Assembly (NCBI GenBank): GCA_015067435.1 | Contig: SVMM01000016.1 | Span: 1 to 64,000 of the forward strand | Reading direction: 5' to 3' | Source: Oscillospiraceae bacterium | Lineage (GTDB): Bacteria > Bacillota > Clostridia > Oscillospirales > Oscillospiraceae | DNA length: 64,000 nucleotides | In this document: positions 16,166 to 24,673 of the stretch, piece by piece | Layout of the letters: every line of letters starts with the position of its first letter | How positions within the stretch are numbered: position 1 is the first letter of the stretch | Position numbers and translations under genes: made by a program | The notes under the pieces: generated by a model | What the model was told of the DNA's origin: nothing | Database searches by the model: none | What the model saw: only the letters and a program-made list of their open reading frames with translations

Positions 16166-17497
16166 TCAATAGCTGCCGAGGTCGGCGGCCTTGTCGCCGG
16201 CGACGCTGGAACCGAACTCGTAGTCGTTGCCGGGCAGGATCGCGTTGAGCAGCACGCCCGCGAGGGCGGCGATCGCCATGCCGGTGATCGTGACGTCCGC
16301 GCTGCCGAGGGTGAAGGTGATGCCGCTGATGCCGAGGCCGCTGACGAAGATGACCGCCGCGATGATGAGGTTGCGGGACTTCGTGAGGTCGACGCGGTTC
16401 TCGACGACGTTGCGCACGCCGACCGCCGCGATCATGCCGTAGAGGATGAAGCTCACGCCGCCGATGACCGCCGCGGGAACGGAGGTGACGAGCGCGTCAA
16501 ACTTGGGCGAGAAGGAGAGGATGATCGCGCAGTAGGCGGCGAGGCGCACGACGCGCGGATCGTAGACCTTCGAGAGCACCAGAACGCCGGTGTTTTCGCC
16601 GTAGGTCGTGTTCGGGGGGCCGCCGAAGAAGCCGGCGAGCGCCGTGGCGAGACCGTCGCCCATCAGCGTGCGGTGCAGGCCCGGATCCTCGATGAAGTTG
16701 ACGCCGGTGGTGGAGGAGATGGCGGACACGTCGCCGATGTGCTCCATCATCGCGGCGATGGCGATGGGCGCCATGACGAGGATGGCGGTGAGGTCAAACT
16801 TCGCGAGCGTGAACTTCTGAAGTCCGACGAAGCTGGCGGCGCCGACCGCCTCGAAGGTCATGTTGCCCGTGAGCGCCGCGACCACGCAGCCGCCGACGAC
16901 GCCGAGCAGGATCGGGATGATCTTAATCATGCCCTTGCCCCAGATGTTGACCGCGATGACGATGATGATCGAGACGAGCGCGATGCCCCAGTTCTGGCTG
17001 GCGTTGTCCACCGCCGAGCCCGCGAGGTGCAGACCGACGAGAATGATGATCGGGCCGGTGACGATGGGCGGGAAGAAGCGCATGACCTTCTGCACGCCGA
17101 TGAGCTTGAAGAGCAGGGCGAGGATCAGGTACAGCAGGCCCGCGACCACCACGCCGCCGAGGGCGTAGGCAAGCTTGTCGTCCGGCGTCATCGTGGCGTA
17201 CTTGCCCGCGCTGAGCTCGCCGATGATGCCGAAGCCGCCGAGGTAGGCGAAGGACGAGCCGAGGAAGGCGGGCACCTTGAACTTCGTGAGGACGTGGAAC
17301 AGCAGCGTGCCGAGTCCCGCCATCAGCAGCGTGGTCTGCACCGTCATCGGCAGCCCGTAGGAGCCGCTGATGATGATCGGCACGACCACCGTCGCGCCGA
17401 ACATGGCGCACAGATGCTGGAGCCCGAGCACGAGCATGCGCGGCGTGCCGAGCTCCCGCGCGTCGTAGATGGGTTCCTGACCGAGTTCTTTCTTCAT
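16166..17497 (-). CDS. uraA: Uracil permease (NCS2 family)
   Basis: A 443-residue, 14-helix NCS2 transporter that imports uracil with protons. Landmarks are RMLVLGLQHLCAMFGATVVVP near residue 20, SSFAYLGGFG near 80, ENTGVLVLSKVYDPRV near 310 and the C-terminal AIALAAGVLLNAILP-like helix. It has an AAAAGGAGAAG site. A long leader upstream (17498-17760) holds a promoter, a 30-codon ORF and an intrinsic terminator, so transcription probably responds to pyrimidine supply by attenuation. A xanthine-type substrate is possible but less likely. Confidence 0.88.
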   Translation of the reverse strand: MKKELGQEPIYDARELGTPRMLVLGLQHLCAMFGATVVVPIIISGSYGLPMTVQTTLLMAGLGTLLFHVLTKFKVPAFLGSSFAYLGGFGIIGELSAGKYATMTPDDKLAYALGGVVVAGLLYLILALLFKLIGVQKVMRFFPPIVTGPIIILVGLHLAGSAVDNASQNWGIALVSIIIVIAVNIWGKGMIKIIPILLGVVGGCVVAALTGNMTFEAVGAASFVGLQKFTLAKFDLTAILVMAPIAIAAMMEHIGDVSAISSTTGVNFIEDPGLHRTLMGDGLATALAGFFGGPPNTTYGENTGVLVLSKVYDPRVVRLAAYCAIILSFSPKFDALVTSVPAAVIGGVSFILYGMIAAVGVRNVVENRVDLTKSRNLIIAAVIFVSGLGISGITFTLGSADVTITGMAIAALAGVLLNAILPGNDYEFGSSVAGDKAADLGSY

Positions 17498-17580
17498 GTG
17501 ATCTTCTCCTTTTCCCTTATAAAAATTTGCCTGTTTCTTTCGTTCCGACCGTCAGCACGCCGCTTTGGGCGGCGCGGGGC

Positions 17581-17613
17581 AAAAAAATAACGCCGGTAGA
17601 AATACTACCGACG
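17581..17613 (-). terminator. Attenuator in the uraA leader
   Basis: On the minus strand CGTCGGTAG pairs with CTACCGGCG around TATTT, followed by TTATTTTTT, 84 bases upstream of uraA. The stop codon of the leader ORF lies in the 5' arm, so a ribosome finishing the ORF would melt the hairpin. Confidence 0.75.
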
Positions 17614-17697
17614 AACGATCTCACTAAAAACAGCAAGGGAGGAAATAAAAACACCGATGGCGGGGGTCTTTTTCCGGTTCACTGCCCCAAACGTCAT
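17605..17697 (-). CDS. Leader peptide upstream of uraA
   Basis: A 30-codon frame from ATG at 17697 with a perfect AGGAGG site 8 bases upstream. It ends at a TAG inside the attenuator stem. The product starts MTFGAVNRKKTPAIG and is then hydrophobic (VFISSLAVF), ending VRR. Its own ribosome site (17706-17716) can pair with a sequence near its 3' end (17631-17642). It looks like a regulatory leader peptide that couples translation to termination. A stand-alone small membrane peptide is the alternative. Confidence 0.55.
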   Translation of the reverse strand: MTFGAVNRKKTPAIGVFISSLAVFSEIVRR

Positions 17698-17731
17698 AAC
17701 GGCGACCTCCTTGCTGGATTTTTCTTTTGGT

Positions 17732-17760
17732 ATGATAAAGGATGTCGGCGAAAAATGCAA
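17732..17760 (-). promoter_or_regulatory. Promoter of the uraA leader
   Basis: On the minus strand TTGCAT (17755-17760) and TATCAT (17732-17737) are 17 bases apart, upstream of the leader ORF. Confidence 0.6.
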
Positions 17761-17843
17761 GATGTCAGTTTGCCCAAGAAAGCGGGCGCAATTTTTGATG
17801 CATTGTATCAAATCGTCAAAACGCCGAAAATCAATAGGGCTCG

Positions 17844-17872
17844 TTGAAATGAAGTGCCGTCCATAGTATAAT
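17844..17872 (+). promoter_or_regulatory. Promoter of the dicarboxylate/amino-acid symporter gene
   Basis: TTGAAA (17844-17849) and a perfect TATAAT (17867-17872) are 17 bases apart, about 54 bases before the start codon. Confidence 0.8.
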
Positions 17873-17925
17873 ACACGTGGCTCGGCATTGTGTGGTGTCG
17901 GGACTATTTTCGGGAGAGTGAAAAA

Positions 17926-19158
17926 ATGGAAAAGAAAAAAATGAGCCTGCCAATGCAGATCGTCATTGCATTGGTAGCCGGCATCGTACTGGGCCTCATC
18001 TGTTACTTTGCCGGGCTTGCCGACTTCACGGCAAGTTACCTCAAGCCCTTCGGCACGATCTTCGTCAATCTGCTGAAGTTCCTGGTGGTTCCCGTGGTGC
18101 TGCTGTCGATGATCGACGGCATCATCTCGATGGGCGACATGAAGAAGGTCGGCTCCGTCGGCTGGAAGACCGTCGCCTACTTCCTCTGCACAACCGCCAT
18201 CGCCTGCGTCATCGGCCTGATCCTCGCCAACATCTTCAACGGCGCGGGCCTCTTCCCGGTGCTGCAAAACGCCGAGGGCGCCGAGTGGACCGGCAAGACC
18301 AGCCAGCCCTTCATGGACACGCTGGTCGCCATGTTCCCCAGCAACATGTGGGCCGCGTTCACCAACGCCGACATGCTGCAGGTCATCATCATCGCGCTTC
18401 TGCTCGGCGGCGGCATCCTTGCCGCGGGTGAGAAGGCGAAGCTCGCCAAGGACATCGTCTCCAGCTTCTACGCCGTCATCGACAAGGTCATGACCTTCAT
18501 CATCGGCCTGAGCCCCATCGGCGTGTTCGCCATGATGACGTGGGTCGTTGCCACGCAGGGCCCGAACATCCTCGGCTCGCTGGCGCTGGTGCTGCTGTGC
18601 GCCTACATCGCATACGCCCTGCACGCCATCCTCGTATACTCCTTCTCCGCCAAGGCGTTCGCGGGCGTCAACCCCGTCAAGTTCTTCCGCGGCGCCGGCC
18701 CCGCGATGATCTTCGCCTTCACCTCCACCTCCTCCGCGGCGACGCTGCCCGTCTCCAAGGAGTGCGCGGATAAGCTGGGCGCCGAAGAGGATATCTCCTC
18801 CTTCGTCCTGCCGCTCGGCGCGACGATCAACATGGACGGTACGGCGATCTACCAGTGCGTGGCGACCATCTTCCTCGCCACCTGCTCCGGCATCCACCTC
18901 ACCGTCGGCCAGATGGCGATCATCGTCGTCACGGCGACGCTCGCCTCCATCGGCACGGCGGGCACGCCCGGCGCCGGCATGATTATGCTCGCCATGGTGC
19001 TGACCGCGATGGGCATCGACGTCAACATGATTATGATTATCTACGGCGTCGACCGTCTGTTCGACATGGGCCGTACCTGCCTCAACGTCACGGGCGACAT
19101 TTCCTGCGCCCTGTGCGTGACCAAGTGGGAGGGCGGCAAGATCGAGAGCAAGAACTGA
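17926..19158 (+). CDS. Dicarboxylate/amino acid:cation symporter (DAACS/SDF family)
   Basis: A 410-residue glutamate-transporter-fold protein. The start at 17926 is chosen because of the CGGGAGAG site. Family signatures are the serine-rich hairpin FTSTSSAATLPVSK near residue 268, the NMDGTAIYQ motif in helix 7 near 305 and the glycine-rich stretch ASIGTAGTPGAGM near 343. It imports C4-dicarboxylates, glutamate/aspartate or serine/threonine with Na+ or H+. Substrate cannot be fixed from the sequence. It is a single-gene unit with its own promoter and terminator. Confidence 0.9.
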   Translation: MEKKKMSLPMQIVIALVAGIVLGLICYFAGLADFTASYLKPFGTIFVNLLKFLVVPVVLLSMIDGIISMGDMKKVGSVGWKTVAYFLCTTAIACVIGLILANIFNGAGLFPVLQNAEGAEWTGKTSQPFMDTLVAMFPSNMWAAFTNADMLQVIIIALLLGGGILAAGEKAKLAKDIVSSFYAVIDKVMTFIIGLSPIGVFAMMTWVVATQGPNILGSLALVLLCAYIAYALHAILVYSFSAKAFAGVNPVKFFRGAGPAMIFAFTSTSSAATLPVSKECADKLGAEEDISSFVLPLGATINMDGTAIYQCVATIFLATCSGIHLTVGQMAIIVVTATLASIGTAGTPGAGMIMLAMVLTAMGIDVNMIMIIYGVDRLFDMGRTCLNVTGDISCALCVTKWEGGKIESKN

Positions 19159-19222
19159 TCCGGGAGCCACACAGACCGATCAGGTTTACAAGCAGACGCA
19201 AGACCAAACGCAAAACAACAGG

Positions 19223-19259
19223 CGGGAGCCGTCCGGACAGCCGGACGGCTCCCGTTTTT
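19223..19259 (+). terminator. Intrinsic terminator after the DAACS gene
   Basis: CGGGAGCCGTCCGG pairs with CCGGACGGCTCCCG, followed by TTTTT. Confidence 0.92.
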
Positions 19260-19647
19260 CGTCTCCGCGAACCCGCCGGAGAAAAAATAGAACCGGCGGA
19301 GCTTTGCCGCGTCGCGAGACCGAAAGGAGGCGCGATTCTGCCGGAAGTAAACCCATCGAACGAGGGGTTTCGGCGGGAACATCCAAGCGACGAAAAGTCA
19401 ATTCCTTTCAGTCTATATGCCGGACGGCTAAAAATCTATCAAAAACCGCCAAAACAGATGTCTCGAAAGATTTGGGAGAGACTTATTCATGGCACGGTTA
19501 TCATACAGACTATCAAAAATGATTCCGCAAAGCGCCTATTTCCCGGGAACAGCAAAAATGGCGCGTTCAGGCGCCGCGTGGACAGCATCGGCCAAAACAG
19601 CCCGGTTTCGACATAGACTTAGAGAAGAATTTGCGGTCTTTTGCGCA
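19260..19647. other. 390-base region without a recognised gene
   Basis: No frame here looks like a real protein, and I recognise no RNA family. It holds a CCGCCGG/CCGGCGG hairpin near 19275-19300 and a less GC-rich middle (about 19400-19500). It lies between two terminators that point toward it, so it could be dead space, a decayed gene or an unrecognised small RNA. Confidence 0.4.
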
Positions 19648-19680
19648 AGAAAACCCCCTCGGGCACGCTGCCCGAGGGGG
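19648..19680 (-). terminator. Terminator of the Sel1-desulfurase operon
   Basis: On the minus strand CCCCCTCGGGC pairs with GCCCGAGGGGG, followed by TTTTCTT, 91 bases beyond the desulfurase stop. Confidence 0.8.
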
Positions 19681-19771
19681 GATGGAGGTATCGAAGGGAA
19701 CTCCGCAAACCGCTGGCGGATGGTCCGCCGCAGCAGGCAGAGGTTTACTACTGACGCCGAAGGGGGATCGC

Positions 19772-20905
19772 TCACAGCATGGGGAAGCGCGTGTCGCGGT
19801 GCCGCCGCAGGGCGTCCGCGAGGGCGTCGACGTCGCGCTCATTCGTTTCGGGACCGAAGCTGATGCGCAGCACGCCCGCCTTGACCCGCTTGTCGAGACC
19901 CATCGCCTCGTAGACGTGACTTGCCCTGCCGCGGTGGCAGGCGCTGCCGGCGCTGATGCAGACGCCCTCCGCGCCCAGCTCCTGCACGACGTTCGCGGAG
20001 GGGTAGCCGACAAGGGAAATCGCGAGGATATGCGGCGCGGCGCCGTCTCCGACGCGCACGATGCCGTCGATGGCAAGCAGTTTATGAAGCGCGTAGGCCT
20101 TGAGCGCCGCCATGTGCGCGAGCGAGGTATCCAGACCGGCGGTGCGCAGCTCGACCGCTTTGGCGAAACCCGCGAGCTGCGCCGTCGCCTCCGTGCCGGA
20201 GCGCAGGCCGCCCTCCTGCCCGCCGCCCGCAAGTAGCGGTCGCGGATTGCGCACGCGCTCGCCAATATATAGTGCGCCGACGCCTTTTGGGGCGCCGATC
20301 TTGTGTCCGCTGATCGAAATTAAATCAGCCCCTAATGTACCGGCACAACATGGTACTTTTAGAAATCCCTGCACGGCGTCGGTGTGCAGAAGTGCCTTCG
20401 AGCCGCATGAACGCAGGGTTTCCGCAATCTCGCGGATGGGGAAGACGCAGCCCGTCTCGTTGTTCACCAGCATGACGGACACCAGCACCGTGTCCTCGCG
20501 CAGCGCGTCCGCCACCTGCGCGGCGGTGACGTTGCCGCCGCGGTCGGGCTTGAGGTACGTGACCGTGCAGCCCTCCTGCTCCAGCTGGCGGCAGGTTTCC
20601 AGCACCGCGCTGTGCTCCACGGCGGTCGTGACGATGTGCTTCCCCGCGTGCCGCCCCTGCCATACGGCGAGCCGCAGCGCCCAGTTGTCACTTTCGGTGC
20701 CGCAGGAGGTGAAGACGAGCTGATCCGCCGCGCAGCCGAGCGCATTTGCCACGGTGCTGCGGCTGCGGGAGACGAGCTCCCGCGCCTCGCGCCCGGCGGG
20801 ATACTGCGAGCTGGGATTGCCGGCGGTTTGCAGCAGCGCGTCGCGCACCGCGTCCGCCACCTCCGGCGGCACGGGCGCGGTCGCCGCGTGGTCGAGGTAG
20901 ATCAT
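19772..20905 (-). CDS. Cysteine desulfurase (NifS/IscS-like, class V aminotransferase)
   Basis: A 377-residue PLP enzyme that takes sulfur from cysteine onto an active-site cysteine for Fe-S clusters or tRNA thiolation. It begins MIYLDHAATAPV. The PLP lysine is in SISGHKIGAPKGVG near residue 200, and the persulfide cysteine is in SAGSACHRG near 320. The start at 20905 has GGAGG 10 bases before it and overlaps the upstream Sel1 gene as ATGA. The divergent mtaB gene needs Fe-S clusters and a sulfur source, which this enzyme could supply. Confidence 0.88.
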   Translation of the reverse strand: MIYLDHAATAPVPPEVADAVRDALLQTAGNPSSQYPAGREARELVSRSRSTVANALGCAADQLVFTSCGTESDNWALRLAVWQGRHAGKHIVTTAVEHSAVLETCRQLEQEGCTVTYLKPDRGGNVTAAQVADALREDTVLVSVMLVNNETGCVFPIREIAETLRSCGSKALLHTDAVQGFLKVPCCAGTLGADLISISGHKIGAPKGVGALYIGERVRNPRPLLAGGGQEGGLRSGTEATAQLAGFAKAVELRTAGLDTSLAHMAALKAYALHKLLAIDGIVRVGDGAAPHILAISLVGYPSANVVQELGAEGVCISAGSACHRGRASHVYEAMGLDKRVKAGVLRISFGPETNERDVDALADALRRHRDTRFPML

Positions 20906-21573
20906 GCGCTGGTTTCCTCCGCCTCGTCCGTCTCCGCCGCCAGCTGCGCCTCGGCGGCGATTCGATAGGCGTCGAGCAGCGCCTGATCCACGCCGGCATG
21001 CTCCTGCTCCGCCGCCGCGAGGAGCCAGAACAGCGCCTCCACGGCGTCCTGCGCCACGCCGCGGCCCTCCGAGAAGAGCTGCGCGAGGGCGAACTGCGCG
21101 TCCGCGCTGCCGCACTCCGCTGCGCGCGTGAGCTGGGCGAGCGCCTCCGCCTCGTCGCCGGCGTCGCGCGCAGCCCTGAACGCCTCGACGGCGTCCGCCG
21201 CCTCCTGCGCTGCCTGCGCGCGGATGATCGAGAGCGCCTGTGCCGCGTTCTGGTTGCCCTGATGGTACGCGCGCGTCGCCCAGTGGCAGGCATCCGCGAG
21301 GTCGGGCTCCATGCCCTTGCCGAGGGCGCGGAGCATCGCGAAGGTCAGTTGCGCGACGCTGTCGCCCTGCGCGGCGGCGCGCCCGTACCAGTACCCCGCG
21401 CGCTCCAGATCCTGCGTCACGCCGTTGCCGTGCTCGTAGATCATGGCGAGGAAGTGCTGCGCCCGGGCGCTGCCCGCCTCGGCGGTGTCGGTCAGCAGAG
21501 CCTCCGCCTCGTCGTAGCGCTGCAAATAAAAGAGGCGCTGCCCCTCCATGAAGTCCGCGTTCAAATCCGTCAT
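20902..21573 (-). CDS. Sel1-repeat (TPR-like) protein
   Basis: A 223-residue cytoplasmic protein made of Sel1-like repeats, for example GSARAQHFLAMIYEHGNG, GDSVAQLTFAMLRALGKG and GSADAQFALAQLFSEGRG. The start at 21573 has AAGGAAA 7 bases upstream. Its last codon overlaps the cysteine desulfurase start (ATGA), so the two are translationally coupled. Sel1 repeats bind other proteins. A role as a partner or scaffold for the desulfurase is inference from the overlap only. Confidence 0.7.
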   Translation of the reverse strand: MTDLNADFMEGQRLFYLQRYDEAEALLTDTAEAGSARAQHFLAMIYEHGNGVTQDLERAGYWYGRAAAQGDSVAQLTFAMLRALGKGMEPDLADACHWATRAYHQGNQNAAQALSIIRAQAAQEAADAVEAFRAARDAGDEAEALAQLTRAAECGSADAQFALAQLFSEGRGVAQDAVEALFWLLAAAEQEHAGVDQALLDAYRIAAEAQLAAETDEAEETSA

Positions 21574-21630
21574 ACCGTTTCCTTTCCGCCGCGCGGCGCG
21601 CTTTTGTGCCGTCCGCGCGTTCATTTGTGC

Positions 21631-21659
21631 TTGCATATCGGCCAAAATCAAGATACAAT
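21631..21659 (+). promoter_or_regulatory. Promoter of mtaB-yfbR
   Basis: TTGCAT (21631-21636) and TACAAT (21654-21659) are 17 bases apart, 38 bases before the mtaB start. Confidence 0.7.
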
Positions 21660-21697
21660 TATACAGACACAAACACAAAATAGCAAGAGGAAACCCT

Positions 21698-22990
21698 ATG
21701 AGGATCGCAATATGTACGCTTGGCTGCAAGGTCAACCAATATGAGACGCAGGCGATCGAGCGTGAGCTGCTCGGCCGCGGGCACACGCTTGTCGACTTTG
21801 AGGACGTGGCGGACGCCTACATCGTGAACACCTGCTCCGTCACCGCCGTCAGCGACAAGAAGTCCCGCCAGATGCTGCGCCGCGCGAGGACGCGCAACCC
21901 GGACGCCGTGCTTGCCGCCTGCGGCTGCTACGCGCAGACGCACCCCGACGACGTGTCCGCGCTGGGCGTCGACGTGCTCGCCGGAACCAACGACCGCGCG
22001 GGCTTTCTGGCGCTGGTCGAGCGCGCGGCGGCGGAGCGCAAGCCCATCGTCCACCTCGACGACGCGCTGCGCCGGCGGGAATTCGAGGCGCTGCCCGCCG
22101 GCGGCCTCGCGGCGCGGACCCGCGCCATGCTCAAGATCGAGGACGGCTGCGTCAATTTCTGCACCTACTGCCTGATCCCCTACGCGCGCGGGCCCGTGCG
22201 CTCGCTCCCGCCGGAGCAGGCGGAGCGCGAGACGCGCCGTCTGGCGGAGGAGGGTTACCGCGAAATTGTATTAACTGGTATTGAAATATCCTCATACGGC
22301 AGGGACATTTCGGAACAACTGACGCTGATCGACCTGCTGGAGCGGCTTTCCGCCGCGGCGGGCGAGATGCGCATCCGTCTCGGCTCGCTGGAGCCGCGCA
22401 CGATCACGCGTGATTTCTGCGAGAGAGCAGCGCGGATTCCGAACCTCTGCCCGCACTTCCACCTCTCGCTCCAGTCGGGCTGCGACGCGACGCTCAAGCG
22501 TATGAACCGCCGCTATGACACGGCGCGCTACTTCGAGTCCTGCGCGCTGCTGCGCGAGCACTTCGACGACCCCGCCATCACCACCGACCTCATCACGGGC
22601 TTCCCGGAGGAGACGGAGGCGGAGTTTGCCGAGACGCTGGCGTTCATCGAGCGCTGCGCCTTCGCGGACATGCACGTGTTCCCCTACTCCATCCGGCCCG
22701 GCACCAAGGCGGCGGAGATGGCGCAGGTGGAAAAACAGGTGCGGCTCAGCCGCGCCGAGCGCGCCGCGGCGGTTGCGCGGGAGATGAAGGCGGCGTACCT
22801 CGCGCGCTGCGTCGGGAAGACCTTTCCCGTGCTCTTTGAGGGCGGCGCGGCGGCGGGCAGCGCCGGCCACGCGCCGAATTACGCGGAAGTTTACATCAAA
22901 AATGAGGGTTTACAAAACGAATTGCGCCGGGTTCGCATCTTGGAGAGCGACGGAGAGCGGCTGGTCGGCGCATTGGAGGAGGATCTATGA
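21698..22990 (+). CDS. mtaB: tRNA t6A37 C2-methylthiotransferase MtaB
   Basis: A 430-residue radical-SAM methylthiotransferase that converts t6A37 to ms2t6A37 in ANN-decoding tRNAs. The N-terminal UPF0004 domain has the three cluster cysteines in TLGCKVNQYE, VNTCSVTA and ACGCYAQ. The radical-SAM motif CVNFCTYCLIPYARG is near residues 150-164. A C-terminal TRAM-like region follows position 370. The start at 21698 has AGAGGAAA upstream; an upstream in-frame ATG at 21548 is rejected because it overlaps the promoter. Its last codon overlaps yfbR by ATGA. Confidence 0.92.
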   Translation: MRIAICTLGCKVNQYETQAIERELLGRGHTLVDFEDVADAYIVNTCSVTAVSDKKSRQMLRRARTRNPDAVLAACGCYAQTHPDDVSALGVDVLAGTNDRAGFLALVERAAAERKPIVHLDDALRRREFEALPAGGLAARTRAMLKIEDGCVNFCTYCLIPYARGPVRSLPPEQAERETRRLAEEGYREIVLTGIEISSYGRDISEQLTLIDLLERLSAAAGEMRIRLGSLEPRTITRDFCERAARIPNLCPHFHLSLQSGCDATLKRMNRRYDTARYFESCALLREHFDDPAITTDLITGFPEETEAEFAETLAFIERCAFADMHVFPYSIRPGTKAAEMAQVEKQVRLSRAERAAAVAREMKAAYLARCVGKTFPVLFEGGAAAGSAGHAPNYAEVYIKNEGLQNELRRVRILESDGERLVGALEEDL

Positions 22991-23562
22991 AGAGCCACTT
23001 TTTCGCCTATATCAGCCGGATGCGCTACATTCCGCGCTGGGCGCTGATGCGCAACAGCTTTTCGGAGAACGTGCAGGAGCACAGCCACATGGTGGCGGTG
23101 CTGGCGCACGCGCTGGCGGTGATCCGCAACGAGGTCTTCGACGGCGACGTGGACGCGGGGCAGGTCGCGGTCTACGCGCTCTACCACGACGCGACGGAGA
23201 TCATCACCGGCGACATGCCCACGCCCATCAAGTATTACAACCCCGAGATCAAGGCGTCCTACCGCAAGGTGGAGAGCGTCGCCGCGGACAAGCTGATCTC
23301 GCTTCTGCCGCACGAGCTGCGCGCAAGCTACCGCCCGATCCTGCGCAGCGACAACGCGGAGCTGCACCGCATCGTCAAGGCGGCGGACAAGCTCTCGGCG
23401 CATATCAAGTGTCTGGAGGAGCTCAAGGCGGGGAACCTCGAATTCAAGCGCGCCGCCGAGCAGACGCGCGCGGCGCTGGAGGAGATGCGCCTGCCGGAGC
23501 TGGACTGGTTCATGGAGCACTGCATGGACAGCTTCTCCATGACGCTCGACGAGCTGGAATAG
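22987..23562 (+). CDS. yfbR: HD-domain 5'-deoxynucleotidase (YfbR-like)
   Basis: A 191-residue HD phosphohydrolase. It begins MKSHFFAYISRMRYIPRWALM, as YfbR proteins do. Metal-binding motifs are QEHSHMVAV near residue 31, YHDATEIITGD near 67 and KAADKLSAHI near 138. YfbR removes phosphate from deoxynucleoside 5'-monophosphates, helping balance dNTP precursors. It is translationally coupled to mtaB by a 4-base overlap; no functional link to tRNA modification is evident. Confidence 0.88.
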   Translation: MKSHFFAYISRMRYIPRWALMRNSFSENVQEHSHMVAVLAHALAVIRNEVFDGDVDAGQVAVYALYHDATEIITGDMPTPIKYYNPEIKASYRKVESVAADKLISLLPHELRASYRPILRSDNAELHRIVKAADKLSAHIKCLEELKAGNLEFKRAAEQTRAALEEMRLPELDWFMEHCMDSFSMTLDELE

Positions 23563-23640
23563 CCCGCGCGGAACCTTTTGGCGCGGTTTGCGTCTAATCT
23601 TTCACCGGAACCCCAAAAATGAGAATTGAGGTGGATGAAG

Positions 23641-24657
23641 ATGAAGAAGAGAACTCTTGCGATCCTGTTTTCCCTCCTGCTTCTGGTGAGCCTGACCGCC
23701 TGCGGGGGCGGCGGCAACTACAGCGGCGCCGCGTCGCAGTCGGCGATGACGGCGGAAGCGCCGGCGGCGCCGGCGATGGACTACGCAGGGAAGACCGAGG
23801 GCTACTGGAACGGCGCGAGCGCCGCGGCCGGCGCGGGCGCAATGGACGAAGCGTCTGATGCGCCCGCGGAGCAGGGCGGCAGCGGCCTGCCCGAGGGCGT
23901 CAAGATGATCTACCGCGCGAACCTTGAGCTGGAGACCACCGAGTACGAGCAGGCGGACGCCCAGATCAGGAGCCTGACGAAGCAGTTCGGCGGCTATTTT
24001 GAGGAGCAGAACGCCTACACCCGCTCCGGCGGCTACCGCACCGCCAGCTACATCGTCCGCGTGCCCGCGGAGCAGTTCGAGGCGTTTCTCGCGCAGCTCG
24101 GCAACGTCTGCACGGTCGTCCGGCAGGGCCAGAGCGCCGAGGACGTCAGCGAATACTACTATGATATGGAGTCGCGCCTCGAAACGCAGCGCATCAAGCT
24201 CGACCGTTTGCAGGATCTGCTGAGTCGCGCGGAGCTGATGGAGGACATCATCACGCTGGAGAGCGCGATCAGCGAGACCGAGTACATGATCGAGTCCCTC
24301 TCCGGCGAGCTGCGCCACTACGACGCGCTGATCGGCTACTCGACCATCAACGTCTCGCTCAGCGAGGTCTATCGCGTCACCGAGGTCGAGACCGCGCCGC
24401 TGACCTTCGGCGAGCGCATGGCGGCAGCCTTCCGCGACGGCCTGCGCAACTTCGGCAACACGGCGGAGAACTTCCTGGAGTGGCTGGCGTACAGCTGGCT
24501 GTCGCTGCTGGTGTTCATCGTGATCGTCGTGGTCGTGGTGAAGCTGATCCGCCGCGGCGTCGCGAAGCGTGCGACGGGCGTGAAGCGCGAAAAGCGCGGC
24601 CTCTTCCGCAAAAAGGACAAGGAGAACCCGGCGCAGCCGCCGGAGAACAAAGAATAA
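23641..24657 (+). CDS. DUF4349 membrane lipoprotein
   Basis: A 338-residue lipoprotein. The start at 23641 places GAGGTGG 6 bases upstream; an in-frame ATG at 23635 would sit on the ribosome site. The signal peptide ends in the lipobox SLTAC near residue 20. A low-complexity Ala/Gly linker spans about 22-85. The DUF4349 domain (about 90-260) has YRANLELETTEYEQ and the coiled-coil stretch RIKLDRLQDLLSRAELMEDI. One transmembrane helix (about 285-308) is followed by a basic cytoplasmic tail. The function of DUF4349 proteins is unknown; they act at the envelope. Confidence 0.82.
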   Translation: MKKRTLAILFSLLLLVSLTACGGGGNYSGAASQSAMTAEAPAAPAMDYAGKTEGYWNGASAAAGAGAMDEASDAPAEQGGSGLPEGVKMIYRANLELETTEYEQADAQIRSLTKQFGGYFEEQNAYTRSGGYRTASYIVRVPAEQFEAFLAQLGNVCTVVRQGQSAEDVSEYYYDMESRLETQRIKLDRLQDLLSRAELMEDIITLESAISETEYMIESLSGELRHYDALIGYSTINVSLSEVYRVTEVETAPLTFGERMAAAFRDGLRNFGNTAENFLEWLAYSWLSLLVFIVIVVVVVKLIRRGVAKRATGVKREKRGLFRKKDKENPAQPPENKE

Positions 24658-24673
24658 AGACGGAGGGAACAAC

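Noticed and set aside
15800..17590. A 596-codon plus-strand open frame opposite uraA
   Set aside because: It crosses the diguanylate cyclase end, a terminator and the whole uraA gene; composition is typical of an antisense shadow.
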